Below, in pieces: positions 1-8,005 of a stretch of 28,927 nt of DNA. The DNA comes from JAAYEV01 sp964508195 (lineage in GTDB: Bacteria; Bacillota; Clostridia; Ch29). The translations under genes and the position numbers were made by a program. The notes under the pieces are model-generated. The model was not told where the DNA came from. It made no database searches and was given only the letters and a program-made list of their open reading frames with translations. Position 1 is the first letter of the stretch. Every line of letters begins with the position of its first letter. The DNA lies in the NCBI GenBank assembly GCA_964508195.1, contig CAZDSH010000016.1:1-28927 (forward strand), read 5' to 3'.

Positions 1-73
1 GCAGCGACTTTTATATATTAGCATATATATTTTGTGCTGTCAATATACAATTTTTTTCGATATACTTCGATTA

Positions 74-595
74 TTATTTATTTTCAACGGCGGAGGATGT
101 ATTATCCTCCTTCCGGGGATAAACATGCTTATTAACAAGCAATGCTATTATAACGCCCACAAGGGTATCCAATGTCCTTCCTAGGGCATATACAAAGGGT
201 GATTTCGACCCGGCCCCTATCACAATAGCCAGAACTACTATACTCGATATAACCGATACGTTACTTTTGTTAAACACATTGCACAAATAAATTACGATAA
301 AAATACCTGCCCCCGCCACTACAGCCTCAATATAATAAAGCGCCGTATAATTTTTTATCAACAAAAACACTAAACCGACGAGGCCCCCAAGGAGCGTACC
401 TATAAGCCTATCCATCCCTATCCTATAGGAGTAATGCACCGTTTCTTTCATACATATAATAGCGGCTGAACAGGCAAACAAGGGATTCGGCCTTCCGACG
501 ATCCGAAATAGCACTATACAAAGAAACACGGACAACGATGTCTTAAAGTTCCTCAGCCCCGGTTTAGGCAGTTCAGTTTTATCCAATGGTGACAT
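74..595 (-). CDS. FUSC / aromatic acid exporter family membrane protein
   Basis: This 173-residue protein is almost entirely hydrophobic, with about five membrane-spanning stretches. It carries the pattern of the N-terminal membrane half of the FUSC/ArAE superfamily: an early segment with a PNPLFAC-type loop, a conserved 'GMDRLIGTLLGGLVG' helix, and a late 'GRTLDTLVGVIIALLVN' helix followed by a charged end. It is only the membrane unit; the cytoplasmic half of longer family members is absent, which is common in Firmicutes. Family members are thought to export aromatic or other organic acids, but no substrate can be read here. The ATG is the only start near the RBS because a stop lies just upstream in frame. 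The GGGGGAGG is unusually far away (about 15 nt), so translation may be weak or structure-dependent. It follows a ~250-nt leader and its own promoter. Confidence 0.8.
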   Translation of the reverse strand: MSPLDKTELPKPGLRNFKTSLSVFLCIVLFRIVGRPNPLFACSAAIICMKETVHYSYRIGMDRLIGTLLGGLVGLVFLLIKNYTALYYIEAVVAGAGIFIVIYLCNVFNKSNVSVISSIVVLAIVIGAGSKSPFVYALGRTLDTLVGVIIALLVNKHVYPRKEDNTSSAVENK

Positions 596-850
596 AAGGC
601 TTATCGCCGTCCTCCCCCGCGCATACCCCGGACCAATCCTTAGTTAATGGGTATCGCTGTTATCGTGTTACGGCTCCTTACTTCCTACCCAATACCCGAT
701 AACAGGCCCAAAAATTTAGAAAAATATAGCATGTTTTAACACCCTTCGCCTTAAATTAAAAGGGGTCCAATGTTCAAACCTTTGGGGTACGTGCTATAAA
801 AATGTTTTAAAAAAGGAATAACCACGGATACGAAAACCTTTAGTGTGATA
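596..850 (-). promoter_or_regulatory. Long structured 5' leader of the FUSC-family gene
   Basis: About 250 nt without a gene separate the promoter at 854-882 from the start codon at 595. On the minus strand it holds nested inverted repeats. A 7-bp pair TATAGCA/TGCTATA (798-792 with 731-725) is followed by T-rich sequence. A 9-bp pair CTGTTATCG/CGATAACAG (705-697 with 665-657) overlaps a competing pair GGGTATTG/CGATACCC (about 697-690 with 656-649), so the last two stems largely exclude each other. I do not recognise a known riboswitch consensus. Leader status is inferred from the promoter. Confidence 0.4.
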
Positions 851-853
851 TAA

Positions 854-882
854 ATTCTATCAAATGCCCCCGGGCTTGTCAA
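854..882 (-). promoter_or_regulatory. Sigma-A promoter for the FUSC-family gene
   Basis: On the minus strand TTGACA (882-877), a 17-nt spacer and TAGAAT (859-854) form a near-consensus promoter just past the yunB stop codon. It fires towards the gene at 74-595. Confidence 0.65.
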
Positions 883-885
883 AGT

Positions 886-1587
886 CTATTTTGCCCTTTC
901 GGGTATTATACTCGGTACGCTGCTTTCCGGTACGAAGATATAGCTTTTAGGTATGTCTCCCACTATTATCGTCTCCGAAATCGGTATTTGTGTATCTATA
1001 TTTATGGTATCCTTTATAAGGGGCAAAACTATACCAACCTGGGTGTTCACCGCCAGATGTATTTTGTGCCTCGTCTGGTTAATCCCCGCTTCTTCAAAAC
1101 CCGTAACGAAATCCACAGTCACCGTCCCTAAAGGCAACACTTTAATCTTGAGCTTAGGGCCGTAATTTGCAAACACATCACTTCCCAGTATGCTACCTAA
1201 GGGTAGCTCAATTTTTTCAATACTCATATCCTTTAGACTATTTTGTACGCTTAGCACTGCCTTAGCCGCGATACTGTTCATAAACATCGTATTAGCCTGT
1301 AGTATTGTGATCTTGTTGTTATCGTCATTCCTGATTTGAAATAAGTCCCTATATTCAATTTTATCCCCAAGATCCGATATTATAGCTTCATTTATCGCCT
1401 GTACCGCTTTATTCTTTGCCCTTAGGCCGGATATTTTTAAAAGGGGTGGCTTAATATTATGATTAACAATCCAACCTGTAATTATCAAAAATGCTAAAAC
1501 TATAATAACTAACAGGGTGCCCTTTTTCCTCCTTTGGATATCTACCCTGCTACCTAGTTTAGTCCCTGACCGTCGAGGTTTAACCAT
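886..1587 (-). CDS. yunB: Sporulation protein YunB
   Basis: The 233-residue protein has a basic N-terminus, one membrane anchor at about residues 23-43, and an extracytoplasmic domain. The family features seen are the run of 'AINEAI' after the anchor, 'LQANTMFMNSIAAKAVLSVQNSL', 'LPLGSILGS', and 'GINQTRHKIHL' in the C-terminal half. YunB is a mother-cell sporulation protein of uncertain biochemical role, under sigma-E in B. subtilis (established for that organism). Length fits the family. The ATG at 1587 is preceded by GGGGAGG at 8 nt. It is a single gene, with the FUSC promoter starting immediately after its stop. Confidence 0.88.
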   Translation of the reverse strand: MVKPRRSGTKLGSRVDIQRRKKGTLLVIIVLAFLIITGWIVNHNIKPPLLKISGLRAKNKAVQAINEAIISDLGDKIEYRDLFQIRNDDNNKITILQANTMFMNSIAAKAVLSVQNSLKDMSIEKIELPLGSILGSDVFANYGPKLKIKVLPLGTVTVDFVTGFEEAGINQTRHKIHLAVNTQVGIVLPLIKDTINIDTQIPISETIIVGDIPKSYIFVPESSVPSIIPERAK

Positions 1588-1896
1588 TATAAAATCCTCC
1601 CCTGTATAATTGATATAATTGTTTTATGTTTAGTTTTTGCTGTTTTTAAACCTATTAACGCGATGTGTTACGGCTATTGTTCCTCTATACAGTTAAAACG
1701 ATTAAATGCACTTTTATACCCCCTATCTATAGGGTATGTTTTTAACGGGTTAATAGTCACTTCGTATTTAGTCTTTTTTAGAATAAGCCCCATTCTTTTT
1801 AATTCAAAATGCTATTGTTTATTTATACTCGTCGTTTGTGTTATAATCAGAATAATGTAATAAACTACCCCAGGGGCCCTTAGAGGAGGTAAGTAA
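1588..1896 (+). promoter_or_regulatory. Intergenic region with extended -10 promoter for the penicillin-binding protein gene
   Basis: This 309-base gap between divergent yunB and the PBP gene holds an extended -10, TGTTATAAT, at 1839-1847, about 50 nt before the start codon at 1897. No good -35 is present at the right spacing, which is usual for TGn-TATAAT promoters. A 65-codon open frame at 1663-1860 has no RBS and was not accepted. Nothing else was recognised. Confidence 0.5.
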
Positions 1897-4380
1897 ATGA
1901 CTGATAAAAATAAGGATAAGAAAAAATTTAGCATTCTAAGGCTTATAATATTAATAATTCTTTTAGTTGTGTTTATAAGTGCCGGGGCCGCAACCGGGAT
2001 CGTGGCGGCCTATATTAAAGATGCACCGGAGATCAGTACAGAGGATATACTTCAGCTAAGGCAATCTTCTATAGTGTATGCAGAGGGTACCGGGGAAATA
2101 ATAGACAAGCTCCATGAGGAGGTCAATCGAACTTTAATGTCCCTTGAAGATGTACCGGTACACGTTCAAAATGCTTTTATAGCTATTGAGGACGAAAGGT
2201 TTAGACAGCATTTTGGTATAGATTTAAGACGGATAATAGGCGTAACCATTCAAAACCTTAGGGAACGAAGGATTGCTGCCGGGGCCAGTACTATTACCCA
2301 GCAGCTTGTACGAAATATTGTCCTTACCCAGGACCAAAAATTTAAAAGGAAGATACAGGAACAATACCTAGCTATAAAACTCGAAAGGGTCTTCACAAAG
2401 GATCAAATTTTAGAGGCATACCTTAATACCATATACTTCGGCCAAAGTGCCTATGGCATCCACGCGGCCTCTATGACCTATTTCGGCAAACATCCTTCGG
2501 AGTTAACCTTAGCCGAGGGTGCGATGATAGCGGGTATTACAAACAATCCTAGGGCCTATTCCCCCTACCTGAACGCTGATAACGCTAAAAAACGTCAGGG
2601 GATAGTCCTAAAAGCCATGTTAAACCTTGGCTATATAAATAAGGATGAATTCGAGAGGGCCATAAATCAAGAGCTTGTATTTGAAAGAAAGGAAATTGAT
2701 GATGAAGAAATAGCCATTTCATCATATTTCGTGGACCAGGTAAAATTAGACGTAAGGGAAGCTTTAATGGAGAAGTTCGGTTATTCTAAGGATGAGGCAA
2801 ACAACCTCCTGTTTAATGGAGGACTACAGATTTATTCCACGTTAGACGTTAAAATCCAGGAAATAGTCGAAAGTGTATTTAGAGACCCCGAGGCCTTTCC
2901 TAAAACCGAAACAGACGCTAAGGGTGTACCCCAACCCCAGGCGGCTATGGTGATCATGGATTATAAAACGGGACAAGTAAAGGCAATGGTAGGGGGCAGG
3001 GGCCAAAAAGGTGCATTATTGCTTAACAGGGCCACTAAATCCTATCGCCAGCCCGGGTCCTCTATAAAACCTATCTCAGTTTATACCGCGGCTATAGATA
3101 ACGGCTATACCGCCGCAACTGTAATAGACGATGTGCCCGTAGCCTTTATTTCCGGCGACGGCGAACTATGGATACCGAAGAACTGGTACACCGATGCCGA
3201 AACAAAGCTGCCGACCTATTGGGGTCTAAACACCCTTAGGCAAGGGGTACAATGGTCTATGAATGTGTTGACGGTCAGGCTTTTAAACGAACTGGGAATA
3301 GATATCGCCTTCGACTATGCAGAGAGGATGGGGCTTTCGAGCCTTATAAGGAACGGATCTATCACGGATCGCAACCTTGCGTCTATGGCCTTAGGCGGCC
3401 TTACAAAGGGTGTATCACCGATGGATATGGCAACGGCTTACGGGACCCTTGCAAACAAAGGGGTGCGTACTGATCCAATAACCTACGTCAAGGTCCTCGA
3501 TGCCAATGGAAATATACTACTGGAAAATCAGCCCCTAACCACTAGGGTAATAGGGGAAGATGTAGCCTATATTATTACCGATATTTTAAAATCCGTTGTA
3601 AAGGGCGGCACGGGTACCAGCGCTAATTTCGGTATGCCCGTGGCAGGTAAAACAGGCACTACTACGGACTCCGTAGATGCCTGGTTTATTGGTTACACGC
3701 CCTATTACGTGGCCTCCCTATGGATAGGACACGACGAACCAAAAAATATGGGTTTTGGCGGTAGCTCCTATCCCTCTAGGTTATGGCGTACAATCATGGA
3801 TGAGATCCATAAAGACCTACCGGTCATTGATTTTGAAAGACCGGATAATATCGTAACGAGGGCAATAGATACCATATCCGGTAAGCTGCCCACGGATCTG
3901 TCCTATATGGATCCGCGAAATACCGTAAGAAATGAACTGTTCATAAGGGGCACGGAGCCTACGGAATACGATGACGTACATGTAGTAAGGGATGTGGACG
4001 TAACTACCGGTATGCTGGCGACACCCTTCTGTCCGCCTACATTAGTAGAATCAAGGGTGTTTGTACAAAGGCCGGTACCTTTCGATACGGAAGAATTTTT
4101 GCAAAGTATCGGCGGCGTCGCCCCAAGGTTGCACCTTGAACCTAGGGATGCGATTTATGATGTCCCCACAGAATATTGTACGGTGCATAATCCCTTTGGC
4201 ATACCACCCTGGGGACGGAACGGTCAGGATATAACGGAGGAAAAGGATTACGAAAACGGTTACGAAAATGAAACCGATAATGGGGATGAGGCGGGTACCG
4301 AAGTTGAGGACGACGGTCAAAACGCCGGGGAAAACGATAGAACAACGCCTGAATGGTTCCGTAGAAATATACTACACTAA
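1897..4380 (+). CDS. ponA: Class A penicillin-binding protein (PBP1A family)
   Basis: This bifunctional peptidoglycan synthase of 827 residues has a basic cytoplasmic start and a membrane anchor at about 14-40. The glycosyltransferase domain (GT51) follows, with the EDERF motif (catalytic Glu98) and the GASTITQQLVRN segment at 128-140. The transpeptidase domain has the SxxK motif S388-S-I-K391, S454-M-N456, and K585-T-G587. All active-site motifs are intact, so it should polymerise glycan strands and cross-link stem peptides at the outer membrane face. The tail from about 770 is very acidic and Asn/Gly-rich, probably disordered. The start is fixed by AGAGGAGG 6-8 nt upstream. The symbol follows the Bacillus name; the assignment to PBP1A rather than another class A paralogue rests on overall resemblance. 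Confidence 0.95.
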   Translation: MTDKNKDKKKFSILRLIILIILLVVFISAGAATGIVAAYIKDAPEISTEDILQLRQSSIVYAEGTGEIIDKLHEEVNRTLMSLEDVPVHVQNAFIAIEDERFRQHFGIDLRRIIGVTIQNLRERRIAAGASTITQQLVRNIVLTQDQKFKRKIQEQYLAIKLERVFTKDQILEAYLNTIYFGQSAYGIHAASMTYFGKHPSELTLAEGAMIAGITNNPRAYSPYLNADNAKKRQGIVLKAMLNLGYINKDEFERAINQELVFERKEIDDEEIAISSYFVDQVKLDVREALMEKFGYSKDEANNLLFNGGLQIYSTLDVKIQEIVESVFRDPEAFPKTETDAKGVPQPQAAMVIMDYKTGQVKAMVGGRGQKGALLLNRATKSYRQPGSSIKPISVYTAAIDNGYTAATVIDDVPVAFISGDGELWIPKNWYTDAETKLPTYWGLNTLRQGVQWSMNVLTVRLLNELGIDIAFDYAERMGLSSLIRNGSITDRNLASMALGGLTKGVSPMDMATAYGTLANKGVRTDPITYVKVLDANGNILLENQPLTTRVIGEDVAYIITDILKSVVKGGTGTSANFGMPVAGKTGTTTDSVDAWFIGYTPYYVASLWIGHDEPKNMGFGGSSYPSRLWRTIMDEIHKDLPVIDFERPDNIVTRAIDTISGKLPTDLSYMDPRNTVRNELFIRGTEPTEYDDVHVVRDVDVTTGMLATPFCPPTLVESRVFVQRPVPFDTEEFLQSIGGVAPRLHLEPRDAIYDVPTEYCTVHNPFGIPPWGRNGQDITEEKDYENGYENETDNGDEAGTEVEDDGQNAGENDRTTPEWFRRNILH

Positions 4381-4388
4381 AGTTAGCT

Positions 4389-4422
4389 AACGGGCATCAT
4401 ATAACGGTATATGATGCCCGTT
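4389..4422. terminator. Perfect 15-bp hairpin between convergent genes
   Basis: The arms at 4389-4403 and 4408-4422 are perfectly complementary over 15 bp around an ACGG loop, starting 9 nt after the PBP stop codon. Neither side has a strong U-tract, so it may act weakly or block transcription from both directions. It overlaps the last codon of the small gene at 4397-4579. Confidence 0.7.
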
Positions 4423-4579
4423 CATTTAAATCCGATTCTTTATGGACCCTCTCCATTACGAGCTTAGCCCTTTCAGGTTCCCTCCGCCTTATGCTGAAGG
4501 CCATGTAACATGAATATATCGTAAAGACCGTTAAAATAGCTAATATAATGCCGAGGATAATATTTTTATTGTAGGACAC
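4397..4579 (-). CDS. Small single-pass membrane protein of unknown function
   Basis: This 60-residue protein has one hydrophobic helix at about residues 6-28 and a basic, then mixed-charge, cytoplasmic-type tail (RRREPERAKLVMERVHKES). The start is a GTG preceded by GGAGGG at 5 nt, better than chance. It lies about 50 nt beyond the sigF terminator and is convergent with the PBP gene; its stop codon lies inside the shared hairpin. No family was recognised. It could be a sporulation-related small membrane protein by position only, which is inference. It is the least certain gene in this part of the window. Confidence 0.5.
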   Translation of the reverse strand: MSYNKNIILGIILAILTVFTIYSCYMAFSIRRREPERAKLVMERVHKESDLNERASYTVI

Positions 4580-4630
4580 TTCATCCCTCCATCCATGGTT
4601 TTAGTATTATCCCTTCGCATAATTTAATTC

Positions 4631-4662
4631 AAAAAATCCCTACCATAATCTGTGGTAGGGAT
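4631..4662 (-). terminator. Rho-independent terminator of the spoIIA operon
   Basis: On the minus strand ATCCCTACCA, a 7-nt loop and TGGTAGGGAT form a 10-bp stem (4662-4636), followed by TTTTTT. It starts about 10 nt after the sigF stop. Confidence 0.9.
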
Positions 4663-4671
4663 ATCGGATAA

Positions 4672-5418
4672 TTATTTGCCCATAAACTGGCGCATTTTTT
4701 TCAATATTTTTTTTTCAATTCGGGATACCTGCACCTGGGATATGCCTAATTTCTTAGCCACCTGGGTCTGGGTACTGTCCTGGAAATATCGCATTATTAT
4801 TATTTGCCTTTCCCTGGGTTTAAGTCTATGAATTATTTCCTTTAGCGTAAGGCGATCCAACATTTCATTGCTCTTATCTTCTTCGATTGCAACCTTATCT
4901 ATAAGATAAATCGGAGCACCGTCATCATGGTGTATCACGTCATAGAGGTACTCCGGTGCGGCATTTGCATCTATAGCCATTACTATGTCCTCTGAGGGAA
5001 CGCCTAGCTCTTTGGAAATTTCGTTTAAGGTAGGTTCCCTACCATGTTCCTTTGTTAACCTATCCTTCGTATGGCGTACCTTTCCGTGTAATTCTTTAAG
5101 GGAACGGCTTACCTTTACCATGCCGTCATCCCTTAGGAATCTTTTAATCTCCCCGGCTATCATCGGTACCGCGTATGTAGAAAACCTTACATTATAATCG
5201 GCATCGAAGTTCTTTATGGCCTTAAGTAACCCTATGCTACCAAGCTGAAATAGATCCTCATACTCATAGCCCCTATTCAAAAACCGTTTTACTATACTTT
5301 TTACTAGGCCGATATTATTTTTAAGGAGCAAAGATTGGGATTCCTTGTCCCCCTGCTGGGCTTTTTCTATTAATTTAAGGGTCTTTTCATGGCTAAACAG
5401 TTCCCTATTATCCCTCAT
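4672..5418 (-). CDS. sigF: RNA polymerase sporulation sigma factor SigF (SpoIIAC)
   Basis: This is the forespore-specific sigma factor. It has conserved region 2 (EYEDLFQLGSIGLLKAI, then VRFSTYAVPMIAGEIKRFLRDD) and region 4 with the helix-turn-helix near the end (PRERQIIIMRYF, TQTQVAKKLGISQVQVSRIE). The ATG at 5418 gives 248 residues and lies 9 nt from AAGGGG; an ATG at 5424 is closer (3 nt) and less likely. A longer frame from 5454 would overlap spoIIAB heavily and has no RBS. It overlaps the 3' end of spoIIAB by 11 nt, suggesting translational coupling. As third gene of spoIIAA-AB-AC it is held inactive by SpoIIAB until SpoIIAA is dephosphorylated (established in B. subtilis). Confidence 0.95.
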   Translation of the reverse strand: MRDNRELFSHEKTLKLIEKAQQGDKESQSLLLKNNIGLVKSIVKRFLNRGYEYEDLFQLGSIGLLKAIKNFDADYNVRFSTYAVPMIAGEIKRFLRDDGMVKVSRSLKELHGKVRHTKDRLTKEHGREPTLNEISKELGVPSEDIVMAIDANAAPEYLYDVIHHDDGAPIYLIDKVAIEEDKSNEMLDRLTLKEIIHRLKPRERQIIIMRYFQDSTQTQVAKKLGISQVQVSRIEKKILKKMRQFMGK

Positions 5419-5869
5419 TATCATTAACCCCTTGCACCCTTGATAATGAAACAAACTTTTTTTTCATCAGTACGGTAGTCCCTTTATTCTTTTCAGAATA
5501 CACCTCCACCTCATCCATAAATGTCTCCATAACCGTAAAGCCCATCCCCGAACGCTCCAATTCCGGTTTAGAGGTGTACATTGGCTGCATTGCCTTTTCT
5601 ATATCCTCGATGCCCTTACCCTCATCCCTTACCTCTATTTCTACCCCATACCCGTCCATACTGCATTTTATGGTGATCTCGCCCTCACAGTTCTCATACC
5701 CATGGATTATTGAGTTTGTAACCGCTTCGGAAACTGCCGTCTTAATGTCCGCCAGTTCCTCGACGGTCGGATCTAGCTGTGACGCAAAGGCCGCAGTAGC
5801 AACCCTGGCAAAGGCCTCATTCTGTGATTTGCTGGGTATTATTATCACCGCATAATTCTTTGTATTCAT
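5408..5869 (-). CDS. spoIIAB: Anti-sigma F factor / serine kinase SpoIIAB
   Basis: This GHKL-fold kinase binds SigF and phosphorylates SpoIIAA with ATP. Visible motifs are the N box (SEAVTNSIIHGYE), the G1 box (RDEGKGI) and the G2 box (SGMGFTVM). I start it at the ATG at 5869 (153 residues), 8 nt after AGGAGG. A GTG at 5878 sits directly against the Shine-Dalgarno sequence and cannot be the start. The gene follows spoIIAA by about 12 nt and overlaps sigF. The C-terminus (about LSRVQGVNDNEG) runs slightly past the usual ~146-residue length. Function follows from the family and operon context. Confidence 0.95.
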   Translation of the reverse strand: MNTKNYAVIIIPSKSQNEAFARVATAAFASQLDPTVEELADIKTAVSEAVTNSIIHGYENCEGEITIKCSMDGYGVEIEVRDEGKGIEDIEKAMQPMYTSKPELERSGMGFTVMETFMDEVEVYSEKNKGTTVLMKKKFVSLSRVQGVNDNEG

Positions 5870-5881
5870 AGATGCCACCTC

Positions 5882-6223
5882 CTAAATATCCTTTATAGCC
5901 GCATTTATGCTTTCATAAACGTTCATTATTTCATGTATTCCTGAGATCTCCATCACACGGGCTACCTGCTTGCCCCCCTTCACTATCGCCACTTTACCCC
6001 CGGCGGAGTTGACCTTCTTGTATCTGCCGATTAGGGCGCCTATCCCTGAACTGTCCATAAAGTTTAGATGCGTTAAATCGAGCAATAGATGTTTTACCGG
6101 GTTGTTTTCCATATTGTAATCTATAAAGGTTCTAAATTCCTCTGCGCTATGGTGATCGAGCTCACCTTTAGCCTCGCATATAAATATATTACCGGTAATG
6201 TTTGCAATAAGCTCCACACCCAT
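5882..6223 (-). CDS. spoIIAA: Anti-anti-sigma factor SpoIIAA
   Basis: This is a STAS-domain protein of 113 residues. The phosphorylation segment reads LNFMDSSGIGALIGRY, with the acceptor Ser58 in the canonical Asp-Ser-Ser-Gly context. Unphosphorylated SpoIIAA captures SpoIIAB and frees SigF in the forespore; SpoIIE, which dephosphorylates it, is not in the window. It is the first gene of the three-gene operon. The ATG is preceded by AGAGGGGGGG. A possible sigma-H type promoter lies 20-45 nt upstream. No dacF gene precedes it, unlike in Bacillus. Confidence 0.95.
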   Translation of the reverse strand: MGVELIANITGNIFICEAKGELDHHSAEEFRTFIDYNMENNPVKHLLLDLTHLNFMDSSGIGALIGRYKKVNSAGGKVAIVKGGKQVARVMEISGIHEIMNVYESINAAIKDI

Positions 6224-6240
6224 CCCCCCCTCTTCTTAAT

Positions 6241-6267
6241 GTTTCTGCAATTAATTTTTTATTCCTT
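6241..6267 (-). promoter_or_regulatory. Possible sigma-H promoter of the spoIIA operon
   Basis: On the minus strand AAGGAAT (6267-6261) is followed after 15 nt by GAAAC (6245-6241). This loosely fits the sigma-H pattern (AGGA-type -35, GAAT-type -10) expected for spoIIA. The -10 match is imperfect. Confidence 0.3.
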
Positions 6268-6327
6268 CAACGAATAATGTTTTGTTTTGCCTATCAAAGT
6301 AAAACTCTAATGTTTATTGTCGATTAC

Positions 6328-6368
6328 ATAAAAAAAACTGCCCTCCGGGAACACCTGGAAGGCAGTTT
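6328..6368 (-). terminator. Terminator of the NhaC-type antiporter gene
   Basis: On the minus strand AAACTGCC (6368-6361) pairs with GGCAGTTT (6342-6335), extended by a further 3 bp after one mismatch, and runs into a T-rich tract. It begins 6 nt after the stop codon. Confidence 0.88.
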
Positions 6369-6374
6369 CTAACA

Positions 6375-7778
6375 TTATGCAGTTTCCTCCGCATCTTTCG
6401 GGAGCTTTACCATAGTTAACCCGGTATAACCATAAATAACAGATATTATCGGGTTTATAATATTTAGGAATGCATAGGGGAGGAACGCGAAGGGATGCAC
6501 CCCTAGGGCTGTTTTCATAAAAGCACCGCATGTATTCCATGGGATAAGGGGGGATGTCAATGTTCCCGCATCCTCTAGCACCCTTGATAGATTTTTAGGA
6601 TGTAGGCCTCTATCCCTATAAACATCCTTAAACATCCTACCCGGCACTACTAAGGCCATATACTGGTCGCCGGAAACGAAATTAACAAAAATACAGGTAA
6701 TTACGGTTGAAAGTACCAGAGAACCTGTATTCTTTGCGAACGTGAGTATTCTTTCTAATAATGCATTTAGCATTCCCGTTTTTTCTAATACGCCTCCAAA
6801 GGACATTGCGATGATGATAAGCGAAACCGTCCACATCATATCATCGAGGCCGCCCCTGGTTAATAGCTCGTCTATCGCCTCTAGACCGCTTTCTGAAACA
6901 AAACCATAGTGCGCCGCATCAATAATGGCCCCTAACCCGGCCCCTTGGAATATCGTAGCGAACACGCCACCTAGCGCAACCCCTCCGATAAGCCCGGGGA
7001 TAGCAGGCACCCTAAATACAACCATCAAAATAACGACAATCGGCGGTATAAATAAAAATAGGTTTATGTTAAACTGCGCCGCTAAACCATTAAGGAGTTC
7101 GTTTATGCCGGCCACATCCAGCTCCTTACCCGCATACCTAGCTCCGAGAATTCCATATAATATAAGTGCAATTACGAGACTTGGAGCAGTGGTATATATC
7201 ATGTGCTTTATGTGGTCGAACAGATCCGAACCCGCCATCGCCGGTGCGAGGTTTGTAGTATCGGATAGCGGTGACATCTTGTCCCCAAAATATGCTCCGG
7301 AAATAATAGAACCCGCCACCATGGGTAATGGCATCCCGAGACCCATGCCTACGCCTATTAGGGCAACACCCACTGTCCCCGCCGTTGTCCAGGAGCTCCC
7401 CGTGGCTAGTGAAACAATACAACAGATAAGACACGATGCAATAAGGAATATCCCCGGAGAGAGCATTTTGAGCCCATAATAAATCATACTGGGAACAACG
7501 CCGGAAAGTATCCATACGCCAATCAGCATCCCTACAACCATCAAAATCAATATGGCCTGCATGGACATTTGGATACCTTCAATAATCCCTTCCTCGATAT
7601 CGACCCATTTATAGCCTGCCCTTATAGCGATAATAGACGCTATAACGGTGGTTACCAGAATAGGAATATGTGGATCCCCTTCAAATAACAAGATAGTGGA
7701 CATCAGGGAAATAATCAAAAATATGAGAACAAATAGTACCTCCCCAAAGCTGATCTGCCTTTGTGTTTTCTCTTTCAC
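6375..7778 (-). CDS. nhaC: Na+/H+ antiporter, NhaC family
   Basis: This 467-residue protein has about 11-12 hydrophobic segments. It has the NhaC-family signature in the middle of the first half: GSSWTTAGTVGVALIGVG, then SGAYFGDKMSPLSDTTNLAPA. The second half carries a matching 'LTSPLIPWNTCGAF' segment. Members exchange external protons or substrates for sodium; related proteins exchange malate/lactate with Na+/H+, so the exact substrates are not certain. The start is a GTG 8 nt after AGGAGG. It is a single gene with its own promoter and terminator, divergent from the MoaB gene. Confidence 0.9.
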   Translation of the reverse strand: MKEKTQRQISFGEVLFVLIFLIISLMSTILLFEGDPHIPILVTTVIASIIAIRAGYKWVDIEEGIIEGIQMSMQAILILMVVGMLIGVWILSGVVPSMIYYGLKMLSPGIFLIASCLICCIVSLATGSSWTTAGTVGVALIGVGMGLGMPLPMVAGSIISGAYFGDKMSPLSDTTNLAPAMAGSDLFDHIKHMIYTTAPSLVIALILYGILGARYAGKELDVAGINELLNGLAAQFNINLFLFIPPIVVILMVVFRVPAIPGLIGGVALGGVFATIFQGAGLGAIIDAAHYGFVSESGLEAIDELLTRGGLDDMMWTVSLIIIAMSFGGVLEKTGMLNALLERILTFAKNTGSLVLSTVITCIFVNFVSGDQYMALVVPGRMFKDVYRDRGLHPKNLSRVLEDAGTLTSPLIPWNTCGAFMKTALGVHPFAFLPYAFLNIINPIISVIYGYTGLTMVKLPKDAEETA

Positions 7779-7827
7779 TATACATACCTCCTTTGTTTAG
7801 ATTTTTTATAGCTTACTATAATTTAAT

Positions 7828-7856
7828 ATTCTATCATATTATTGAATCCCGTACAA
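7828..7856 (-). promoter_or_regulatory. Sigma-A promoter of the NhaC-type gene
   Basis: On the minus strand TTGTAC (7856-7851), a 17-nt spacer and TAGAAT (7833-7828). The start codon follows about 50 nt later. The rest of the 227-base divergent gap is very AT-rich; no convincing MoaB promoter could be fixed in it. Confidence 0.5.
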
Positions 7857-8005
7857 GAAATATTAATAAAAAATCATAGAAATATTATAATTATTATTTT
7901 TTTATAAGTACCGGCTCTATGTTAATATATATATATGATGTGAAAATAGTTCAGAATAAATTATACCTGAAGACCACGGTATAGTACAAGGGAGGCGTAA
8001 TAACA

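Noticed and set aside
1663..1860. A 65-codon hydrophobic open frame between yunB and the PBP gene
   Set aside because: No RBS precedes its ATG, it lies in the promoter region, and its composition (Cys, Ile, Phe, Tyr rich) is what AT-rich noncoding DNA gives.
6925..7479. A 184-codon plus-strand open frame inside the NhaC-type gene
   Set aside because: Antisense shadow of membrane-protein codons; no RBS.
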